Assembly: GCA_964575975.1 (NCBI GenBank)
Contig: CAZNTU010000191.1
Location: 1 to 10,669 of the forward strand
Direction: 5' to 3'
Origin: G963674505 sp964575975
GTDB taxonomy: Bacteria > Desulfobacterota > Desulfobacteria > Desulfobacterales > SKZT01
DNA: 10,669 bases
Shown: positions 1-5,890 of the stretch, one piece after another
How the letters are laid out: the number at the start of each line of letters is the position of its first letter
Position numbering within the stretch: position 1 is the first letter of the stretch
Translations under genes and position numbers: made by a program
Notes under the pieces: model-generated
Database searches by the model: none
What the model saw: the letters and a program-made list of their open reading frames with translations, nothing else
Told to the model about the DNA's origin: nothing

Positions 1-20
1 CCCAGCACAATTTCACATTA

Positions 21-36
21 GGGGAAAAATTTCCCC
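21..36. repeat. Short perfect dyad
   Basis: Two 7-bp arms (GGGGAAA / TTTCCCC) are separated by two A residues. It lies just upstream of the terminator hairpin. It could be an operator or the stem of a second terminator for a gene left of the window. There is no direct evidence for either. Confidence 0.3.
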
Positions 37-53
37 ACAATTCCGCGATGAAC

Positions 54-100
54 CAAAAAAAGGACCGCGAGCCTGGCGTGCTCGCGGTCCTTTTCTTTTT
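54..100. terminator. Bidirectional rho-independent terminator
   Basis: A perfect 11-bp stem (62-72 pairs with 80-90) with a 7-nt loop is flanked by an A-run on the left (54-61) and a T-rich run on the right (91-100), so it can terminate in both directions. On the + strand it would end a gene lying left of the window. On the - strand it sits about 230 nt beyond the rubrerythrin-like stop and could end that transcript. Confidence 0.85.
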
Positions 101-329
101 CGGTCTTTTATTTCAGTTCATGGAAATCGGAACCAGACAGCACACCTTACGCAGGCGGTTCGCCACAAAAAAACCAAAAAAAGCCGGTTTTTCTCATGGT
201 GTTCGAGACGCGTCGCATGCCTGCCCTTTCCTTTCCCCGACGAAAATTTCGTGATCGTTGCTATTTCGACCGATATCCAATGTTCCCCGACATCGGGAAA
301 ATGTTCATAGCCGAAAGCAATACTGCTTG
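101..329. other. Intergenic stretch, no gene seen
   Basis: No open frame here has protein-like composition or a ribosome binding site. It holds A-rich patches around 165-182 and is probably the trailer of the leftward rubrerythrin-like gene. Confidence 0.5.
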
Positions 330-800
330 TCAAGCCATTTGTTCGCTTTTCACGAAATCCCTCAACAGCCTCGCGTGATTGTGTTCCTCTTCGATGATTT
401 TATCCAGAAGTTCGCGGGTTTCGTCGTCGTCGACGAAATTTCTGAGCAGGTCGTAGAAGGTCGCGGTGTCCTTTTCGAACTCGATGCTCACGTTCAGCAG
501 TTCCCTTATATTCTCCATTTTCGAGAAATCGACGTTCTCGAGATCGAAACCTGCGCCCTTCAGGGCGTCCTGGAGGATCTCGCGCCCCATTTCCTGGATC
601 GTCGGATCGTCGAAAGGTTTCTTCACCGTTTTTTTCATGCTTTCGAAACATTCGACGTGTTCCTTTTCCTGGTCCGCCATCCATTCCAGGAGTTCGGCCA
701 GTTCCGTGTTTTCGGTCGCCCGCGCGGCGTCCCTGAAAATCTTCTCTCCGTTCCTTTCCAACTGGATCGCTACGTCCAGTATGTCGAGGGATGTGAACAT
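330..800 (-). CDS. Rubrerythrin-type ferritin-like diiron protein
   Basis: The 156-residue protein is a four-helix ferritin-like domain made of two similar halves. Helix ligands typical of the rubrerythrin diiron site are visible: E15 and the E45-K-E-H48 motif in the first half, E109 and E139-H-N-H142 in the second, with the heptad-like helices expected between them. There is no rubredoxin-type CxxC domain, so this is an 'erythrin'-like short form. Family members reduce hydrogen peroxide or handle iron in the cytoplasm of anaerobes; that role is inferred. The start was chosen at 800 because AAGGAGG lies 6 nt upstream; an in-frame ATG 23 codons further out (869) lacks such a site. It stands alone on the - strand, divergent from the His-rich gene. 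Confidence 0.88.
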   Translation of the reverse strand: MFTSLDILDVAIQLERNGEKIFRDAARATENTELAELLEWMADQEKEHVECFESMKKTVKKPFDDPTIQEMGREILQDALKGAGFDLENVDFSKMENIRELLNVSIEFEKDTATFYDLLRNFVDDDETRELLDKIIEEEHNHARLLRDFVKSEQMA

Positions 801-1183
801 GCAAATCCTCCTTGCTAAAAAAGTCGATTCCGGCGCGTGTCTCGCCGTGTTTCCATTGGCAATTACCATCGATGGCTTTTCAAGTCAAAGGGGGAATTCA
901 TAGGACCTATAGGACGAATGGGACGTTTTCGGAAAGGAACCGTACGGTTTTTCCGTTTACGACGCTATGATTGCGGCTTCGGCGCTTCTTGCGGGTTGCC
1001 GCACCTTGTTCACGGAAGATCTTCAAGACGGCCAATTGATCGAAAACAAACTTTCCGTTTGCAATCCGTTTATGGTTTAATCTGGAATCGCCCGTGGTCC
1101 AATCTTGATTTGCGGACAGTGCTGATTAGAGTAATAAAAAGCGAACGATCGACATCCTCGAACAACAAAGAAAGGAGGACGCC
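801..1183. other. Divergent intergenic region between the rubrerythrin-like and His-rich genes
   Basis: This 383-nt stretch should carry promoters for both neighbours. A weak sigma-70-like pair (TTGCGG, 16 nt, TAATAA; about 1112-1139) precedes the His-rich gene. No convincing sigma-54 box and no protein-like frame were seen; the long + frame starting near 837 has shadow-like composition. Confidence 0.4.
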
Positions 1184-1420
1184 ATGGCACACGGACACCA
1201 ACATCACGCACACACGTATCTTCACGGGCACGAACATATTCACGAGCACAGCCACGAACATTCCCACGGGGAGGCGACCCACACCCACGAGCATCTTCAC
1301 GCGCATGCCCACGAGCACACGCACACGGAGGACCCGCAACAAACGCACACGAGCGTGGGCAACACCCACAGCCACAGCCACCCGGGGCACCTGGAGGAAC
1401 CTCACGATCACGAACACTAA
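1184..1420 (+). CDS. Histidine-rich putative metal-binding protein
   Basis: This 78-residue protein contains 29 histidines (37%), mostly as alternating H-x or H-x-H-x, plus Glu and Thr, and no cysteine. A strong AAAGGAGG lies just ahead of the ATG. It resembles Hpn-like proteins and the His-rich tails of HypB, SlyD and cation-diffusion facilitators, which store or buffer Ni(II) or Zn(II). There is no signal peptide, so it should be cytoplasmic. A nickel role would suit an anaerobe relying on Ni enzymes, but the metal cannot be read from the sequence. It is followed 158 nt downstream by a Cys-rich gene on the same strand. The DNA is repetitive (CAC-rich), so length variation by slippage is possible. 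Confidence 0.85.
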   Translation: MAHGHQHHAHTYLHGHEHIHEHSHEHSHGEATHTHEHLHAHAHEHTHTEDPQQTHTSVGNTHSHSHPGHLEEPHDHEH

Positions 1421-1457
1421 ATGCGAGGACAATCCGGACGCTCCGAAATTGACCGAC

Positions 1458-1504
1458 CGGGCCGTGCCGGCCGAAAAGAAACGATCGGCGGCCGGCACGG
1501 CCCG
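1458..1504. repeat. Long perfect inverted repeat (15-bp stem)
   Basis: Arms 1458-1472 and 1490-1504 are perfectly complementary over 15 bp, nearly all G/C, with a 17-nt A-rich loop. It lies between the His-rich and Cys-rich genes. There is no U-tract, so it is not a classical terminator; it may stabilise or attenuate the transcript between the two genes. It also sits in a + frame (1421-1550) that reads like protein in the frame shifted from the His-rich gene. Confidence 0.7.
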
Positions 1505-1578
1505 CAAGGGTTCGAAGCGGAAAGGCAAGTATTTCCGACAGGACGATTAAACCCTCATCGAACAAAGGAGAAAACGAT

Positions 1579-1845
1579 ATGAAAGACACTTGGGAAGAGG
1601 CAATATCCTGCGCGGTCAAATGTTCGAGATGCGAAAAAAGCATAGGCCCCGCGGACAAGAGAATTCTGTCGGTGATCGATCATCGGCCGATTTGCTTGAG
1701 TTGCAAGGAAGAGGAAGCAAAAAGGGCGGATTACGAACAAATCTCGAGAAACATGATCGGCACCTGCATGGCCGAGACGGAACAGATGTACGGAGACCCG
1801 GGCGGCTATTGCTTTTATCATTTCTACCCCTATACGTGTTCCTAA
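1579..1845 (+). CDS. Small Cys-rich, probably zinc-binding protein
   Basis: This 88-residue protein has a good GGAG site 9 nt ahead of the ATG. C15-x2-C18 and C39-x2-C42 form a zinc-ribbon-like four-cysteine set, and the C-terminus carries C63, C78, H81 and C87 inside an aromatic segment (GYCFYHFYPYTC). It resembles small uncharacterised cytoplasmic proteins from Geobacter- and Desulfuromonas-type bacteria, from memory of the C-terminal motif. Metal binding is likely; the role is unknown. It probably shares a transcript with the upstream His-rich gene, giving a pair of small soluble metal-ligand proteins. It ends with TAA and converges on the cupin gene. Confidence 0.82.
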   Translation: MKDTWEEAISCAVKCSRCEKSIGPADKRILSVIDHRPICLSCKEEEAKRADYEQISRNMIGTCMAETEQMYGDPGGYCFYHFYPYTCS

Positions 1846-1859
1846 TCGCGCAAAGGGCG

Positions 1860-1885
1860 GGCGGCGAAAGTTCCTGTTCGCCGCC
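1860..1885. terminator. Stem-loop between convergent genes, possible terminator
   Basis: A 9-bp perfect stem (1860-1868 with 1877-1885) has an 8-nt loop and starts 14 nt after the stop of the Cys-rich gene. The 3' side lacks a T-run, so it is not a canonical intrinsic terminator, but its position between two convergent genes suits transcript ending or 3' protection. Confidence 0.5.
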
Positions 1886-1979
1886 AAAGCCGGTCTGTTG
1901 ACACCTTTGAGCAGGATTGAACGGCTCGATCTGTTGCGGTCGCTTTTCGAAGTCGTTCCTGTCGCGCGGCGTCGCCGAC

Positions 1980-2249
1980 TCACTTGAAATTATAGTGCTT
2001 TTTCACGGGCTCCTTGATGTCCCATATGCACGAAAGCCCCTTGGGAAAAGTGACGAAGTCGCCCTTGCCGAACTCCGTTTTTTCCCCGTCCTCGGTCTCC
2101 ACGACCACTTTGCCTTCCAGCAGATAGCATTCCTCCGTGGAATCGTAGCTCCAATCGAAGCGGCTGACCTCTTTTTCCCAAATCGGCCAAGACTTCAACC
2201 CTATATTTTCTATTTCCTTCTCGTCCAACTTTTTCACATTGATCGACAT
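1980..2249 (-). CDS. Single-domain cupin (Cupin_3/DUF861, EutQ-like)
   Basis: The 89-residue protein is one cupin barrel. The first cupin motif is modified (YDSTEECYLLEGKVVVE), followed by GKGDFVTFPKGL and the Trp-containing edge CIWDIKEPVKKHY, matching DUF861/Cupin_3 proteins related to the EutQ C-terminus and ureidoglycolate-type cupins. Histidine metal ligands are few, as is common in this family, so the ligand and reaction are unknown. Two ATGs lie at 2255 and 2249. AGGAGG is only 2 nt from the first but 8 nt from the second, so 2249 is preferred. It is monocistronic, and the stop is TGA. Confidence 0.85.
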   Translation of the reverse strand: MSINVKKLDEKEIENIGLKSWPIWEKEVSRFDWSYDSTEECYLLEGKVVVETEDGEKTEFGKGDFVTFPKGLSCIWDIKEPVKKHYNFK

Positions 2250-2493
2250 TTTCATATCCTCCTTTTTTCCAAGGCCGTCAAGGTTTGGCGACAGAGTCCG
2301 TCCCTCGCGCGGCGGCGGAGCGCAAAAAAACCTGTACGCAAGTTGCCAGAATTTATTGCCTGTTTGAAAACCTTCAGAGACCCGGCAATTGCGTTGAAAC
2401 TCGGGTCTGGTATAGAGTTTTGAAACGGGCTCTTAAATTGGCGAAGAGGATATGACATCGGAGCCATTCTATCAAGAAAAATCCCGCGCCATC
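2250..2493. other. Intergenic, upstream of the cupin gene and left of the IS remnant
   Basis: No gene is recognisable. A short inverted repeat (AGACCCG at 2378-2384, CGGGTCT at 2402-2408) is present, with unknown meaning. Confidence 0.3.
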
Positions 2494-2512
2494 CAGGGCA
2501 ATCGCATGAAAT
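2494..2512 (+). repeat. IS left terminal inverted repeat
   Basis: CAGGGCAATCGCATGAAAT matches the reverse complement of the right end over 17 of the first 18 bases. Confidence 0.85.
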
Positions 2513-2576
2513 ACCTACGGACAGGGGCTTTCAGAAATGGTAACCTACTCTGACAGACTGTTTTTTTCTGAACAAA

Positions 2577-2921
2577 AACGGATGCGTCGTTATGATCGAC
2601 GCCATGGGCTGCCGGAATGAAATAGCCGCGCAGATCGTCGACCCGGGAGCGGACTGCGTTTTTTTCGCTCAAGGGAAACCAAGGCAACATGCACGACGAC
2701 ATCGAGCTTTTCTTCGAGGACGCCGCGCCACTGGACCCTTGACATAGCATTCGGAAGACGATCGCGGGAAAAGAAAAGGCAATTCCGCGGCAAACTTTTC
2801 TATAGTCAGGCGCATGGCGATGAACCTGCCGAAAAGCATCGACGCAATAAAAGCCGGGATGAAGGCCAAGAAGGCCGCGGGATGGAGCAACGATTATGTC
2901 GCAAAACTGGTTGCGGGGTAA
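2577..2921 (+). pseudogene. ISAs1-family transposase remnant
   Basis: Four transposase motifs occur in changing frames. First, NGCVVMIDAMGCRNEIA followed by QIVDPGAD (2577-2657) carries the catalytic-Asp region. Second, after a seven-T run (2659-2665) that shifts frame, KGNQGNMHDDIELFFEDA (2671-2724). Third, HWTLDIAF (2729-2752) in another frame. Fourth, KGNSAANFSIVRRMAMNLPK up to the TAA at 2921. The order matches the family, but the roughly 100 residues normally between motifs two and three are missing. With the deletion and three frame changes the gene is clearly dead. Confidence 0.82.
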
Positions 2922-2941
2922 ATTTTCATGCGATTGCTCTG
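2922..2941 (-). repeat. IS right terminal inverted repeat
   Basis: ATTTTCATGCGATTGCTCTG is the reverse complement of the left end with one mismatch in the outer 18 bases. It abuts the transposase stop codon. Confidence 0.85.
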
Positions 2942-2966
2942 ACCGCTCTCCCATCATGATTCCCGG

Positions 2967-3209
2967 ATGGGCCGTCACATGCGTCAGACGATGCGAGAGC
3001 GCGAAATGACGACAGGGACCGATAATCAGGCACCGACGCCTTCTCCGGTTGCGGTCAACCGCCTCCTGGAGGAAATCGAAAGGCAAGTCGTTTTGGTCAC
3101 GCTCGAAGACAGCTGCGGCAACAAAAGCGAAGCCGCCCGCAGACTCGGAATCAACCGAAAGACGCTCCATAAGAAATTGAAAGAATATGGAATCGGCTAC
3201 CGTCGTTGA
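2967..3209 (+). CDS. Fis-type HTH protein, stand-alone or tail of an NtrC-type regulator
   Basis: The 80-residue frame ends in a clear Fis/HTH_8 DNA-binding domain: an amphipathic helix (LLEEIERQVVLVTLEDS) followed by GNKSEAARRLGINRKTLHKK. This is the usual C-terminus of sigma-54-dependent activators of the NtrC/AtoC type. No receiver or AAA+ domain lies upstream; the sequence runs straight into the IS remnant 25 nt away. Starts at 2967, 2979 or 3006 are possible and none has a strong ribosome binding site; the domain itself begins after 3050. The IS and later deletion may have removed the rest of an activator gene, or this may be a genuinely small Fis-like regulator. The domain call is firm; gene integrity is uncertain. 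Confidence 0.65.
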   Translation: MGRHMRQTMREREMTTGTDNQAPTPSPVAVNRLLEEIERQVVLVTLEDSCGNKSEAARRLGINRKTLHKKLKEYGIGYRR

Positions 3210-3251
3210 ACATACCCCCGTCCGGCAAACGAGGAAGAGGCACGGCAGGTG

Positions 3252-3497
3252 TTACAGTTCACTCGAACATAAAAAGTCATGCAATTTTGTTTTCACCGTC
3301 GAGGGAAATTTCTCCGCCGCTTCGAGCAAAGCCCCCCGATCGATATCGTCCACTTCCAGCTCGTCCGAAGCGGGGATTCTACCTCGATAGTACAAGGTGT
3401 CCAAAATCGCTTTTTCCGCAGTCGCCATCGAGAACGTCCCGAAATTTTGGAATCCGAAAAACAAGGACGGGGAAATCCTCGAGAACTCGATGGCGAT
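3252..3497 (-). pseudogene. AbiEi-type antitoxin remnant (C-terminal half)
   Basis: The - strand frame carries LFFGFQNFGTFSMATAEKA followed by ILDTLYYRGRIP, the hallmark C-terminal region of AbiEi-like type IV antitoxins and related regulators. No N-terminal winged-helix domain is present. In the upstream direction the frame breaks near 3497 (AAAAGGGAATCGCC), where one base seems to be missing. The AbiEii nucleotidyltransferase normally found with it is absent here. It is a fragment, probably non-functional. Confidence 0.6.
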
Positions 3498-3732
3498 TCC
3501 CTTTTCAGCGCGTCGACGATCTCGGGGCGGGCGTCAGGTGCGAGGTTAAAGTCGGCTTTTCTCGCGGGAACGAATGAGGCTTGATACATTTCAAGCTTTT
3601 TTTCGGCCGGCGAGATATCCACTTTCGCGGCGCCAATGCAATTTCGACGATAGATTCGCGGAACCGAGGTTTACCGAACAGAAGAAAAAGCGGGAAATTG
3701 AAAAAAGGGGATCACTGAAAAAAACAAACATT
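3498..3732. other. Unassigned stretch upstream of hdrC
   Basis: On the - strand a frame (3622 to about 3498) reads ISPAEKKLEMYQASFVPAR and onward with protein-like composition. It may be the upstream part of the broken AbiEi-like gene or a different fragment; I cannot identify it. On the + strand the hdrC frame is open upstream of its ATG but is Arg/Lys-rich and unlike HdrC. No promoter for hdrC was recognised. Confidence 0.35.
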
Positions 3733-4272
3733 ATGGAGGCAGAAACCGGCGCGAACATTTCCGCGTGTTATCAGTGCGAGCGATGCACCAATTCCTGCCC
3801 CGCAAGCTCATATATGGATATAAAGCCCCAATAGGCGATTCGTTATATTCAGCTGGGATGGCGGGAAGAACTGATGGAGTCCGCGACCATTTGGGTTTGC
3901 CTCTCTTGCGAAATGTGTACCACGTACTGCCCCAACGAAGTCAAGGTCGCAGAGACAATCAACCATCTGCGCAACATGGCCTTTCGTTCCGCCACACCTC
4001 CGAAGGAAAAAATCCTGGCCGTCTTTCACGAGACCTTCCTCGATCAACTGCAACGTTTCGGCAGGGTGAACGAAGCCTGGCTCATAGGGGCGTTGAACGG
4101 AAAGCCGGAAATCCTCGCGGAAAAAATCAAGAGGGGACTTTTAAAAGACGAACTGGCGCTGGGGCTTGAAATGTACAGGAAAGGCAAACTGAGACTTTTG
4201 CCCCGTCGGTGCCGGGAAACGAAAAAAATCCGGGCGGTCTGCAAAAAGGCGTCGGGGGGAAACGTTCGATGA
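3733..4272 (+). CDS. hdrC: HdrC-like heterodisulfide reductase iron-sulfur subunit, interrupted by in-frame TAG
   Basis: If the TAG at 3832 is read through, this gives a 179-residue protein of normal HdrC length. Two [4Fe-4S] motifs are intact: C12-x2-C15-x2-C18-x3-C22-P and C56-x2-C59-x2-C62-x3-C66-P. Between them the family's 'D..P-[H]-[Q]..R..QLG' linker is kept except that the Gln position is TAG. HdrC passes electrons between HdrA flavin/Fe-S centres and HdrB. The start at 3733 is the first Met before the cysteine motif; it has no clear Shine-Dalgarno, only AAGGGGAT about 20 nt upstream, so the start is uncertain. The stop codon overlaps the hdrB start (ATGA). Without suppression, only a 33-residue stub or a product from ATG 3874 lacking the first cluster could be made. 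Confidence 0.82.
3832..3834 (+). other. In-frame amber codon in hdrC
   Basis: The context is ...D-I-K-P-Q-TAG-A-I-R-Y-I-Q-L-G. Alignment with HdrC linkers puts the TAG at a usual Gln, so a CAG-to-TAG transition is the simplest origin. The flanking frame is unchanged on both sides and family-like, so no indel is involved. It is either a nonsense mutation or, in a pyrrolysine-decoding host, a sense codon. Confidence 0.8.
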
Positions 4273-4664
4273 AACTGGCCTATTATCCGGGCTGTTCCCT
4301 GGAGGGGATGGCAAACGACTACGCGCGTTCGATCGAAGCCGTGTTCGAAAGACTCGACGTGAAGCTTGTGGAAATCGAGGACTGGACATGTTGCGGCGCC
4401 ACGGCAGCGCACAGCATGAGCGAATCCATGACGGTGCTGCTTCCGGCCAGAAACTTGGCTGCGGCCGAAAAGATGGGCCTGGACGTCGTGGCCCCGTGCG
4501 GCAACTGCTTCAACCGACTGACCAATTCCCGCAAATTGCTGCTGAAAAACATTTACGATACGCCATGGAAAATCAGCGGCAAAGCCAAAGTTTACGACAT
4601 GACGCGGTTTTTGGCCGGACCTGAAATGCTCGAAACGATAAGGAAAGGGTCCGCATGCCTTTGA
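4269..4664 (+). CDS. hdrB: HdrB-like subunit, N-terminal CCG domain
   Basis: This 131-residue frame is the first half of HdrB: MKLAYYPGCSLEG, then WTCCGATAAH and VAPCGNCFNRL, giving the full first CCG motif (C9, C41-C42-G43, C77, C80) that binds a non-cubane [4Fe-4S] cluster at the disulfide-reducing site. Its ATG overlaps the hdrC stop by 4 nt, a sign of translational coupling, and a G-rich SD-like run lies just ahead. The frame stops 10 nt into the next frame, which continues the HdrB sequence exactly. Normal HdrB is about 290 residues with both CCG domains in one chain. This is either a frameshifted gene or a split subunit. Confidence 0.83.
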   Translation: MKLAYYPGCSLEGMANDYARSIEAVFERLDVKLVEIEDWTCCGATAAHSMSESMTVLLPARNLAAAEKMGLDVVAPCGNCFNRLTNSRKLLLKNIYDTPWKISGKAKVYDMTRFLAGPEMLETIRKGSACL

Positions 4665-5236
4665 AAGGCCTGAAAGTGGTCTCCGATTACGGGTGCCAGA
4701 TGGTTCGTCCGCCCCGGATAACCGGGTTCGCCGACTATGAAAATCCCCAAACCCTGGACCGGATCATGAAAGCGATAGGGGCGACCGCTTTGGACTGGTC
4801 GTACAAGGCAACCTGCTGCGGCGCCGGCATCGGCATCGGACGCAGGGACATCCGGCAAAAGCTTTACTCCCGATTGATTCTAAAGGCTCGTTCGGCGGGT
4901 GCGGAGGCGGTCGTGGTTTCCTGTCCCCTATGCCAAAGCAACCTGGATTGGGTGCAGAGGGAAATGGAGATTTCCGGCATCCCGGTTTTTTATTTCACGG
5001 AGTTGATGCGACTGGCTTTCGAGGCGAAAGACTTTTCCCTGAAACGGTTCCGGTCCCATTTTACCGATCCCGTGCCCCTTTTGACGCAAAAGACGTTTCC
5101 TCGGGCGGTCCCTCTGAAATACGCCATAGATCCCGAAAATTGCCTTTATCTCGCGAAGAAGAGATGCGGCCTGTGCAAGAAAATCTGCCCGGTCGACGCC
5201 GTGGACTTCGACCAGGAGCCGGAATCGTTCGATTAG
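4655..5236 (+). CDS. hdrB: HdrB C-terminal CCG domain joined to an internal HdrA ferredoxin segment
   Basis: The frame opens with MPLKGLKVVSDYGCQMVRPP, the HdrB sequence that normally follows the preceding frame, and carries the second CCG motif (C14, C54-C55-G56, C90, C93). HdrB homology ends near residue 146 (DPVPLLTQK). The chain then passes without a stop into HdrA sequence, RAVPLKYAIDPENC, with a [4Fe-4S] set C163-x7-C171-x2-C174-x3-C178-P. In HdrA this segment sits after the FAD-binding part, so the HdrA N-terminus and FAD domain are missing at this junction. The ATG at 4655 is preceded by AAGGAAAGGG, so independent initiation is conceivable. The frame ends at the TAG at 5234, after which HdrA continues in the same frame. 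Confidence 0.78.
   Translation: MPLKGLKVVSDYGCQMVRPPRITGFADYENPQTLDRIMKAIGATALDWSYKATCCGAGIGIGRRDIRQKLYSRLILKARSAGAEAVVVSCPLCQSNLDWVQREMEISGIPVFYFTELMRLAFEAKDFSLKRFRSHFTDPVPLLTQKTFPRAVPLKYAIDPENCLYLAKKRCGLCKKICPVDAVDFDQEPESFD
5234..5236 (+). other. In-frame amber codon in the HdrA portion
   Basis: The context is ...E-P-E-S-F-D-TAG-E-A-G-A-V-V-L-A-S-G-F. HdrA proteins have an aliphatic or charged residue here, just before the conserved 'GAIILATGF' strand. Reading frame and homology continue on both sides. It is the second TAG in the cluster; no in-frame TAA was found. Confidence 0.78.
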
Positions 5237-5890
5237 GAAGCTGGGGCGGTCGTCTTGGCGTCGGGGTTCGAACTGGCTTTGACATGCGAGGAGGGCGAAT
5301 ACGGCTACGGAAGATACAAGAACGTGGTGACCTCGATCCAATACGAACGCATGCTGTCGGCCACCGGACCCTACAAAGGACACATGGTGCGTCCTTCCAA
5401 CGGCAAAAAGCCCGGACGCGTCGCCTGGAATAACGTGCAATACCGCCGCTTCATGATTTCGCAGGTCTATATGAACCCGGAAAACGACAATCTGGTCGTC
5501 GAAACATTCGATCATATCAAGAACGAAAAATTGGAGGAGGAATACGACTTGGTTGTCCTCTCGACCGGATTCAAACCCTCGGCCGAATGGGAGGAGCTGG
5601 CCCGACGACTGAATATCCGGTTGAATCCATACGGATTCGCGACTGTCGATTTCGACGAACCTGTCTCGACCTCCCGTCCCGGAGTGTTCGTATGCGGCGC
5701 CGTCGAAGCCCCCAAGGACATACCGGAAACGGTAATCCAAGCGGGCGCGGATGCGGCGGAAGCCTCCACGCTGTTGACGAAAAGCGGAAAAATCGAGGAG
5801 ACGAAAGACTTGGTCGAACCCCGGAAAGAAGCCGGAAAGGAAGCGAAGGAAGGCGTCGGCCCCAAAGTGGGCGTGTTCGTTTGCCATTGA
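5237..5890 (+). CDS. hdrA: HdrA-like first half (remainder of flavoprotein part)
   Basis: The sequence after the TAG continues a standard HdrA: GAVVLASGFE, YGYGRYKNVVTSIQYERMLS, GPYKGHMVRPSNGKKPGRVAW, then EEEYDLVVLSTGFKPS and TSRPGVFVCGAVEAPKDIPE, the usual FAD-domain C-terminus. Between VAW and QVYMNPEND the family's about 65-residue stretch with the CVGSR..CxxVCC cluster motif is absent, with the frame preserved. It ends GPKVGVFVCH followed by TGA, which opens the second HdrA unit. An independent start is unlikely; TTG at 5255 is possible but would lack the ferredoxin part. HdrA would carry FAD-based electron bifurcation or transfer in the cytoplasmic Hdr complex; function here is doubtful because of the deletions. 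Confidence 0.75.
   Translation, partial: EAGAVVLASGFELALTCEEGEYGYGRYKNVVTSIQYERMLSATGPYKGHMVRPSNGKKPGRVAWNNVQYRRFMISQVYMNPENDNLVVETFDHIKNEKLEEEYDLVVLSTGFKPSAEWEELARRLNIRLNPYGFATVDFDEPVSTSRPGVFVCGAVEAPKDIPETVIQAGADAAEASTLLTKSGKIEETKDLVEPRKEAGKEAKEGVGPKVGVFVCH
5888..5890 (+). other. In-frame UGA at the conserved HdrA cysteine, candidate selenocysteine codon
   Basis: The context F-V-C-H-TGA-G-S-N-I-A-G-V-V-D matches the HdrA motif 'F.CHCG.NIAG.V' with TGA in place of the second Cys. Selenocysteine in HdrA is established for Methanococcus-type methanogens and reported for deltaproteobacterial HdrA-like proteins. The frame continues with HdrA homology for over 450 codons. A Cys-to-TGA nonsense change (TGC or TGT to TGA) is the alternative. 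Confidence 0.68.

Larger units (their letters stand above)
2494..2941 (+). mobile_element. Internally deleted ISAs1-like insertion sequence remnant
   Basis: This about 450-bp element is bounded by near-perfect terminal inverted repeats and contains only pieces of an ISAs1-type DDE transposase on the + strand. Complete ISAs1 elements are usually about 1.2-1.4 kb, so most of the interior is gone. The last transposase codon lies directly against the right inverted repeat, as expected of an IS end. No clear target-site duplication is visible in the flanks, so neighbouring sequence has probably changed too. The element cannot move on its own but might still be a substrate if a relative is present elsewhere. 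Confidence 0.8.

Noticed and set aside
1184..1420. Repetitive CAC-rich DNA resembling a repeat array
   Set aside because: Not CRISPR: there are no fixed-length repeats and spacers; the periodicity comes from alternating His codons.
837..1550. 237-codon + frame covering the His-rich gene
   Set aside because: Its middle is a Thr/Arg repeat that is merely the shifted reading of the His-codon repeats; only its last 43 codons look protein-like and are reported separately.
2472..3170. 232-codon - strand frame
   Set aside because: It is antisense to the IS remnant and the Fis-type HTH, both of which are recognisable on the + strand.
3874..4272. Separate gene starting at ATG 3874 after the hdrC TAG
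   Set aside because: It would start inside the HdrC linker, lacks a ribosome binding site and would drop the first Fe-S motif; the upstream frame continues it exactly.
5258..5276. GGTTCGAA tRNA T-loop-like sequence
   Set aside because: No cloverleaf can be drawn around it; it encodes part of HdrA (ASGFELA). The similar sequence near 1508 also lacks a tRNA fold.
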